Shown here: piece by piece, positions 62,235 to 64,000 of the stretch | How positions within the stretch are numbered: position 1 is the first letter of the stretch | Layout of the letters: each line of letters begins with the position of its first letter | DNA from: Trichormus sp. M33_DOE_039 | Lineage (GTDB): Bacteria; Cyanobacteriota; Cyanobacteriia; Cyanobacteriales; Nostocaceae | DNA: 64,000 nt | Direction of reading: 5' to 3' | Assembly (NCBI GenBank): GCA_015296085.1 | Contig: DVDT01000031.1 | Location: 1-64,000 of the forward strand | The notes under the pieces: model-generated | What the model was told of the DNA's origin: nothing | What the model saw: only the letters and a program-made list of their open reading frames with translations | The model's database searches: none | Position numbers and translations under genes: made by a program

Positions 62235-64000
62235 ATGTTAAAAGTCTTTGCAGATAGAGGTGGCACATTTACAGATATTGTAGCTGTGACTGATGATCAG
62301 GAAATTATAGACAGACTCTCAAGACATCAGAAACGGTTTTTAATAGTTCCTGTACCTAATCAAGAATGGGTAATCGTCTATAAATTACTATCTGAAAATC
62401 CTGAGCAATACCAAGATGCAGTTATTCAGGGAATTCGGGATATTATCGGCTTACAAAATGATGAATCTATTCCCTACACGGTAATCGAAGTAGTCAAAAT
62501 GGGGACAACAGTAGCGACTAATGCGCTGTTAGAAAGACATGGCGATCGCGTCGTTCTGCTGATTACTAAAGGTTTCAAAGATGCTTTACAAATTGGCTAC
62601 CAAAATCGTCCTGATATTTTTGCCCGGCATATTATTTTACCAACAATGCTATATGAGCAGGTAATAGAGATAGAGGAACGCTATGATGCTCATGGTAATG
62701 AACTAACACCTGTTAATATTGCACAGGTAAAACAAGATTTACAAGCAGTTTATCAAACTGGAATTCGCAGTTGTGCGATTGTGTTTATGCACAGTGATCG
62801 CTACCATAAACATGAGCAACAAGTAGCAGCGATCGCTCAAGAAATAGGCTTTACACAAATTTCTGTCTCTCATCAAGTCAGCCGCTTAATGAAATTGGTG
62901 AGTCGAGGAGATACAACTGTTGTAGATGCTTATTTAACTCCCATTTTGCGGCGTTATGTTAACCAAGTAGCCAGTCAGTTACCTAACGTCAGATTAATGT
63001 TTATGAAATCTGATGGCGGCTTAACTGATGCTACACAATTTCAAGGTAAAGATAGCATTTTAAGCGGCCCGGCTGGCGGTATTGTCGGCGCAGTCCAAAC
63101 TAGCAAAAGAGCAGGTTTTGATTTAGTAATTACCTTTGATATGGGAGGAACAAGTACAGATGTTGCTCACTTCAAAGGGGAGTACGAACGCCAATTAAAT
63201 TCGGAAATCGCTGGAGCGCGGATGCGAGTTCCTGTATTGTCAATTAATACTATTGCGGCTGGAGGCGGTTCAATTCTATTTTTTGACGGTTCTAGTTATC
63301 GCGTAGGGCCAGAATCAGCTGGCTCAAATCCAGGCCCCGCTTGTTATCGGCGTGGTGGCCCTTTAGCAGTGACAGATGCTAATGTCATGTTAGGTAAAAT
63401 TCATCCCCAATATTTTCCTGCTGTTTTTGGAAATGATGGCAATTTACCTTTAGATAAAGATATTGTCGTAGAGAAATTTCAGCAATTAGCCCAAGAAATT
63501 GCCAATATTACAGGTAACTATCGTACACCTGAACAAGTAGCAGCAGGATTTATGGCGATCGCTGTCGAAAATATGGCAAATGCTATTAAAAAAATCAGTC
63601 TGCAACGTGGTTATGATGTCACTGAATACGTTCTTTGTTGTTTTGGTGGCGCAGGTGGACAAGTTACTTGCTTAATTGCTGATACCTTAGGGATGAAACA
63701 AATATTTCTGCACCCTTATGCTGGTGTTCTTTCAGCTTATGGAATGGGGTTAGCTGATGTGAGAGCCACCAGAGTTGGAGGAGTAGAACAGCCTTTAAAT
63801 CAAACCTTGATTCCACAATTAATACAGTTGATGGAGTCTTTAGAAACTCAAGCCAGAAGTGAACTTAGTCAAGATGAAAGTAGTTTTGAAGAAGAAATAA
63901 TTCAAACGCTAAACCTAAAATATGAGGGAACTGATTCTACTTTAGGTGTTAAGTTTAATCTGGATTTAACGCTGATGCAAACAGAATTTGTAGACAAGCA
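62235..64000 (+). CDS. Hydantoinase/5-oxoprolinase, truncated by window end
   Basis: 588 codons visible from ATG 62235, open to the window edge. HyuA-type motifs: FADRGGTFTDIVAV, KMGTTVATNALLERHGD, ILSGPAGGIVGAVQT, FDMGGTSTDVAHF, AAGGGSILFFDG and SNPGPACYRRGGP. The combination and expected length (about 1200 aa for the fused enzyme) fit eukaryotic-like 5-oxoprolinase, which opens 5-oxoproline to glutamate with ATP; a hydantoinase role is the alternative. Whether HyuB is fused cannot be seen. Preceded by a divergent-looking repeat region. Confidence 0.88.
   Translation, partial: MLKVFADRGGTFTDIVAVTDDQEIIDRLSRHQKRFLIVPVPNQEWVIVYKLLSENPEQYQDAVIQGIRDIIGLQNDESIPYTVIEVVKMGTTVATNALLERHGDRVVLLITKGFKDALQIGYQNRPDIFARHIILPTMLYEQVIEIEERYDAHGNELTPVNIAQVKQDLQAVYQTGIRSCAIVFMHSDRYHKHEQQVAAIAQEIGFTQISVSHQVSRLMKLVSRGDTTVVDAYLTPILRRYVNQVASQLPNVRLMFMKSDGGLTDATQFQGKDSILSGPAGGIVGAVQTSKRAGFDLVITFDMGGTSTDVAHFKGEYERQLNSEIAGARMRVPVLSINTIAAGGGSILFFDGSSYRVGPESAGSNPGPACYRRGGPLAVTDANVMLGKIHPQYFPAVFGNDGNLPLDKDIVVEKFQQLAQEIANITGNYRTPEQVAAGFMAIAVENMANAIKKISLQRGYDVTEYVLCCFGGAGGQVTCLIADTLGMKQIFLHPYAGVLSAYGMGLADVRATRVGGVEQPLNQTLIPQLIQLMESLETQARSELSQDESSFEEEIIQTLNLKYEGTDSTLGVKFNLDLTLMQTEFVDK

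Overview
The window looks like the chromosome of a filamentous, heterocyst-type cyanobacterium (Nostoc/Anabaena group). Reasons seen in the sequence: very frequent GCGATCGC (HIP1) sites, phycobilin-lyase (CpcT/CpeT), Psb29/Thf1, SbtA/SbtB bicarbonate uptake, a HanA-type HU protein, cyanobacterial Ser/Thr kinases with WD40 repeats, and intergenic short tandem repeats typical of Nostoc. Most of the window is ordinary core genome. Genes lie on both strands with few long operons. I found no tRNA, rRNA or CRISPR array.

Layout. 1-67: 5' end of an IS982-type transposase running off the left edge. 0.3-3.2 kb: a hypothetical gene, a TrpD-like phosphoribosyltransferase and a LysR regulator. 3.6-7.1 kb: two Ser/Thr kinases, the second fused to a seven-bladed WD40 propeller, followed by a decayed TnpB tail. 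8.2-14.3 kb: a giant CBS/PAS/GAF hybrid histidine kinase and a partner receiver-kinase. 14.4-20.7 kb: HAD hydrolase, type-2 NADH dehydrogenase-like NdbB, HD hydrolase, S4 protein, ChaB, a phospholipase-D-like lipoprotein with an EF-hand and helix-hairpin-helix, and a cysteine desulfurase. 20.7-23.5 kb: accessory islet with a broken second copy of the cysteine desulfurase 3' end and an AT-rich two-gene module (DUF262 protein plus a protein with a HEPN-like RN-x3-H motif). 23.6-26.4 kb: DUF1995 protein and the operon sbtA-sbtB-Tat-exported beta-carbonic anhydrase. 26.7-34 kb: DUF1232 protein, ExbB/ExbD, holin-like protein, psb29, CpcT-like lyase, STAS protein, hemF, SRPBCC protein. 34.5-37.5 kb: HU, CobD-like aminotransferase carrying an in-frame repeat insertion, flavoprotein without redox disulfide. 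37.6-44.3 kb: DUF3685 response regulator lacking its phospho-Asp, NACHT-pentapeptide protein, PerR/FurC-type regulator, L,D-transpeptidase. 45.5-50.2 kb: ECF sigma (SigG-like) with anti-sigma, gamma-glutamylcyclotransferase, leuS. 50.2-55.3 kb: FecR protein with 48-bp repeats, beta-barrel protein, rhodanese, MnmD-like methyltransferase. 55.9-62 kb: HD-GYP regulator, glmU, isoaspartyl peptidase, DUF2256 zinc protein, an HTH-periplasmic-binding-fold fusion. 62.2 kb to the end: 5' part of a hydantoinase/5-oxoprolinase.

Functional themes. Inorganic carbon uptake (sbtAB plus carbonic anhydrase), photosynthesis upkeep (psb29, CpcT, DUF1995, hemF, NdbB) and dense signalling (kinases, receivers, ECF sigma, STAS, HD-GYP) dominate. 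The best candidate for an undescribed system is the DUF262/HEPN-like pair at 21.8-23.5 kb. Secondary candidates are the NACHT-pentapeptide protein and the cytoplasmic HTH-binding-protein fusion. All functional calls come from reading motifs by eye; no database search was run.
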